Below are positions 61,313 through 64,000 of a stretch of DNA of 64,000 bases, piece by piece (positions within the stretch are counted from its first letter, which is position 1; each line of letters starts with the position of its first letter). The stretch is from assembly GCA_029862125.1 (NCBI GenBank), contig JAOTXY010000002.1:1-64000 (forward strand), read 5' to 3'. The translations under genes were made by a program, and so were the position numbers. The notes under the pieces were generated by a model, which was not told the origin of the DNA, searched no databases, and saw only the letters and a program-made list of their open reading frames with translations. This stretch comes from Gammaproteobacteria bacterium (GTDB taxonomy: Bacteria; Pseudomonadota; Gammaproteobacteria; GCA-001735895).

Positions 61313-62038
61313 TCAGGTAAATATTTCAGTTAGTTCGGCCAGGTTTTCGACCACCAGGTCCGGGTTGGAATCGCTGATATCTTTGCCGTGATTATATCCA
61401 TATGGCACACAGATAACGCCAAATCCTGCAGCGCGCGCCGCCAGCACATCATTGCTCGAGTCACCGACCATCAGGCAGGTGTCATAAGCCAGACCGAAGT
61501 GATCCGCGGCATAATGCAGCGGCATGGGATCAGGCTTTTTGCGGGCGGTGGTGTCGCCGGCCACGACCAATTCAAAAAAGGAGTCCAGGCCCATCGCTGC
61601 GATCAGCTCGGAGGTGAAAGGTTCCGGCTTGTTAGTAACACAGGCGAGATGAAGTTCGAGCCTGCTGAGACGTTCCAGGGTTTCGATAACCCCCGGGTAG
61701 ACTTCACTATGATCGCTGGCATGCTCGCCATACAGCCTGCTGAAAATTTCCAGCCCGGCGCGGAAAAAGCCCTCTTCCGGCTCCGCGTTCATGTCGTTGG
61801 TCAGGACACGCTTGACGAAGCGCTCGAGGCCGTTGCCGACCCAGTTTCGTGCCGCCTGCGGATCCTGCAAAGGCATTTCCAGAGCACGCAACATTTCGTT
61901 AGCACACCATGCCAGGTCACCAACGCTATCGACGAGGGTGCCATCGAGATCGAACAGAACCAGTTTTACCCGTTCGAAAGTGGGTTTATCTTTCGCTCCG
62001 CGGCTATCGGTCCGGCTTGTGGTTGCTGGCATATCCAT
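61313..62038 (-). CDS. gph: Phosphoglycolate phosphatase (HAD)
   Basis: 241 residues, HAD superfamily. DLDGTLVDS, VTNKPEPF, KKPDP and VGDSSNDV are in order. Next to the CbbO/NorD-like gene, it may be a CbbZ that removes phosphoglycolate made by Rubisco, though Gph also serves DNA repair. It likely shares a transcript with soxB. Confidence 0.85.
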   Translation of the reverse strand: MDMPATTSRTDSRGAKDKPTFERVKLVLFDLDGTLVDSVGDLAWCANEMLRALEMPLQDPQAARNWVGNGLERFVKRVLTNDMNAEPEEGFFRAGLEIFSRLYGEHASDHSEVYPGVIETLERLSRLELHLACVTNKPEPFTSELIAAMGLDSFFELVVAGDTTARKKPDPMPLHYAADHFGLAYDTCLMVGDSSNDVLAARAAGFGVICVPYGYNHGKDISDSNPDLVVENLAELTEIFT

Positions 62039-62146
62039 TGTTAAATGCTTGTTTCGACGGGTTAAAATTCAGCTAGCCTACAAACCTATCAAAATCGGGC
62101 AGCCAATGTAATAACCCGATAGCAATAGGCGCTATTACTTTCTTAA

Positions 62147-64000
62147 CTATCCTGTCAGTGCTGAAAAAACGCGTGGTAAACGTTCCGGCAGGCGCTCGAT
62201 GTTATCGACGATCGAGTAGTTATTGGCGCCGAAAATACGCGCTACGTAACTATCGGCATTCGGATCCAGCGTCAGGCAGTAGCTATGGATGCCCCTGGCG
62301 GCGAGTTCCTCGACCGCATGACGAGTATCCTGGCGCAGGTATTGCGGGTCGCGCTCGTCGATGTCGGCGGGTTCGCCGTCGGTAAGCAGCAGAATCAAGC
62401 GCCTGCGGCTGCTTTGCTGATCGAGATGATGACCGGCATGACGCAGCGCGGCACCCATGCGCGTCGACAGTCCGCCGGTCATCCCGGCAAGCCTGGCCTT
62501 GCTGTCGTCGTGATAGGGTTCATCGAAATCCTTGAAACGATAATACTGCACGTCGTGACGTCCATCCGAGGCAAAACCGTGGACCGCGTAATTGTCGCCA
62601 ATCGCGTCCACCGCCCAGGACAGCAACCCGGTTGCCTCGCGCGTCAGGTCGAGAATTCTCGGCTGCTCCTCGTAGCCTTCGTCACCTTCTTGCAGTTCGC
62701 CGATGCGATCGTTGGTCGAGGCGGACAGGTCCATCAGCAGCACCATCGACAAATCGCGCAGGTGTCGTGTAATACGGATATTGACGCGCGGATCGGGCAT
62801 GATGCCGCGCCGAATATCGATCATCGCGCGCACCGCGGCGTCGATGTCGAGCTCATCACCATCCTCGTAGCCACGTTTGCGTACGATACCCTGCGGTTGC
62901 AGCGCATCGATCAAATGCTTGATGCGACTCGCGATCGGCTTGTGTTTTTCGAGAATTTTGTCCATAACCCCGGGATCGTCGCGCCGCTGGCGGCGTTCGA
63001 TGACGGTAGTCCACTCGGGGCGCGCCAGTTGTACCTGGTAATCCCACTCGTCATAGTGAAAGGGTTCGGACATCTGTTCCACGCCTTCCGACTGGTTGTA
63101 ACTGATGCCATTATCCTCGTAGGGAAACAGCTCGGTTGGCAATACCCAGACTTCCTGGGGACTGCCATCCTCCAGCTCGGAATCGATCTCGTTGACCATT
63201 TGCATGACGTTGACGTACTTGCGACGGGTCGGCTGGCGCCACGGCAAGGTCTCAATATCGCCGACGCCGGGACCATTTTCATCAAAATTCCACAGGTAAC
63301 GGTTATCGTCGCGATAGGGTACCGGCGAATCCTGCAGCACGCGCAGTGCCGGTATTTTTTCGCGCCTGCCGAGAACCGTGCAAAACTCGAGGCCGAATTC
63401 GCGTACCAGCGATCGATCGACCGCCTCCGCCTCGAGCAACTTGCGATAACGCCTGGCGATATCGACGATCCAGTTCTCATCGTCACGGTAATCCGCATCC
63501 AGCAGCGCGCGATTCAGGCGTAACATCAAATCCACAACCGGGTGACGATCGGGCGCCTCGATTTCGAGCGCATGCTCGAAAAACCTGAGCCACAGGCGCC
63601 TTAACCCGGGGAACCGGCTGTAAGCGAGGAATTCTACCCTGGCATCCTCGAAGATTTCGATCATGCAGCGTTTTGCCGGGCTCAGGTCGTCAGCGTTATT
63701 CGATTCTGTGGTATAAACGATATGCGCCGCGGCGTGTGCGGCTGCCGCGCGATAGACATCGATGCCGTCGATGCCATCGAAACGATCGAATGCGTCGGGC
63801 AGATGCACCAGGTGGTTTTCGATATAGGGTCTGCTGCCCTCGCGGGTTTCGAAATCGTCAGCGGTCGGGCGCATGAAGAATGCACGCGCCCACAGCGCGC
63901 GCAGGTAAAAATTGAGTTTGCGGTGGTTATCGACGAACAGCGTGCCACGACGCTCCCTTTGCAGTACTGATTTCGAAGTCTCGGTTTGCAGGCCGAAATA
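62147..64000 (-). CDS. CbbO/NorD-family VWA protein, truncated by window edge
   Basis: 617 residues are visible and the frame is open to base 64000, so the N-terminus is outside. Typical start of the conserved part: HRKLNFYLRALWARAFFMRP. The C-terminal VWA domain has the MIDAS DLSAST and later LTDGEP. CbbO works with CbbQ to activate Rubisco; NorD does so for nitric oxide reductase. CbbO is favoured by the adjacent phosphoglycolate phosphatase and SOB setting, but the CbbQ/NorQ gene is not in view. Confidence 0.75.
   Translation of the reverse strand, partial: YFGLQTETSKSVLQRERRGTLFVDNHRKLNFYLRALWARAFFMRPTADDFETREGSRPYIENHLVHLPDAFDRFDGIDGIDVYRAAAAHAAAHIVYTTESNNADDLSPAKRCMIEIFEDARVEFLAYSRFPGLRRLWLRFFEHALEIEAPDRHPVVDLMLRLNRALLDADYRDDENWIVDIARRYRKLLEAEAVDRSLVREFGLEFCTVLGRREKIPALRVLQDSPVPYRDDNRYLWNFDENGPGVGDIETLPWRQPTRRKYVNVMQMVNEIDSELEDGSPQEVWVLPTELFPYEDNGISYNQSEGVEQMSEPFHYDEWDYQVQLARPEWTTVIERRQRRDDPGVMDKILEKHKPIASRIKHLIDALQPQGIVRKRGYEDGDELDIDAAVRAMIDIRRGIMPDPRVNIRITRHLRDLSMVLLMDLSASTNDRIGELQEGDEGYEEQPRILDLTREATGLLSWAVDAIGDNYAVHGFASDGRHDVQYYRFKDFDEPYHDDSKARLAGMTGGLSTRMGAALRHAGHHLDQQSSRRRLILLLTDGEPADIDERDPQYLRQDTRHAVEELAARGIHSYCLTLDPNADSYVARIFGANNYSIVDNIERLPERLPRVFSALTG

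Noticed and set aside
62285..63523. 412-residue plus-strand frame opposite the VWA gene
   Set aside because: Antisense of a high-GC coding frame; the minus strand encodes clear CbbO/NorD features including the MIDAS motif.

Overview
The window looks like part of the chromosome of a gammaproteobacterial sulfur oxidiser, probably chemolithoautotrophic. The evidence is an oxidative (reverse) dissimilatory sulfite reductase locus in the order dsrA-B-E-F-H-C-M-K-L-J-O-P-N-R, a truncated Sox system (soxXYZA and a remote soxB, no soxCD seen), tusA-dsrE2, a CbbO/NorD-type VWA protein beside a phosphoglycolate phosphatase, and gammaproteobacterial housekeeping genes (srkA, a CoA-type Nudix hydrolase, ilvE). 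I saw no transposase, phage gene, integrase or CRISPR array. No species name can be given from the sequence alone.

Layout. 1-4.9 kb: a catabolic group (enolase-superfamily enzyme, Rieske oxygenase, two SDRs) with a fatty-acid-hydroxylase-like membrane protein. 5-8.4 kb: a cyclic-nucleotide-binding Ser/Thr kinase convergent with a class III cyclase-TolB-TPR protein. 8.5-12.6 kb: a membrane transporter-like protein, an M23 protein, a Nudix hydrolase, a candidate small RNA and srkA. 12.7-19.9 kb: periplasmic sulfur/redox proteins (hydrolase, secreted DsrE-like protein, thioredoxins, rhodanese, SoxK-like protein, a Met-rich monohaem cytochrome, a DUF302 protein). 20.2-25.8 kb: soxXYZA, then tusA-dsrE2-fadL-like-yeeE/yedE. 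26-31.7 kb: accessory genes including three Fe(II)/2-oxoglutarate oxygenases, a Cys-less DsrC paralogue and an orphan Cas6/Cmx6-like protein. 32-44.4 kb: dsr. 44.5-48.7 kb: a NarX/NarL-like pair with an HTH-ferredoxin-reductase-like protein between them. 48.8-64 kb: an MscS channel, a polyamine-type ABC transporter, tRNA-Gly(CCC), ilvE, a CPA1 antiporter with a CNB domain, soxB, gph and the truncated cbbO/norD-like gene.

How it fits together. SoxXA, SoxYZ and SoxB would start periplasmic thiosulfate oxidation; without SoxCD, sulfane sulfur normally accumulates and is passed inward. TusA, DsrE2, DsrEFH and DsrC would relay that sulfur to DsrAB, with DsrL as the NAD(P)H-linked partner and DsrMKJOP linking DsrC to the quinone pool. 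The periplasmic thioredoxins, rhodanese and secreted DsrE-like protein probably maintain or trap sulfur intermediates. Regulation appears redox-linked: two perfect FNR boxes (upstream of tusA and of the antiporter), NarL-like heptamers in several sulfur intergenic regions, a structured dsrA leader, and a strong hairpin between dsrC and dsrM.

The best candidate for an undescribed system is the operon transcribed away from dsrA (TauD-like oxygenase, Cas6/Cmx6-like protein, Cys-less DsrC paralogue, 67-residue protein). Next are the HTH-ferredoxin sensor-like protein between the two-component genes and the Met-rich cytochrome/DUF302 operon divergent from sox.
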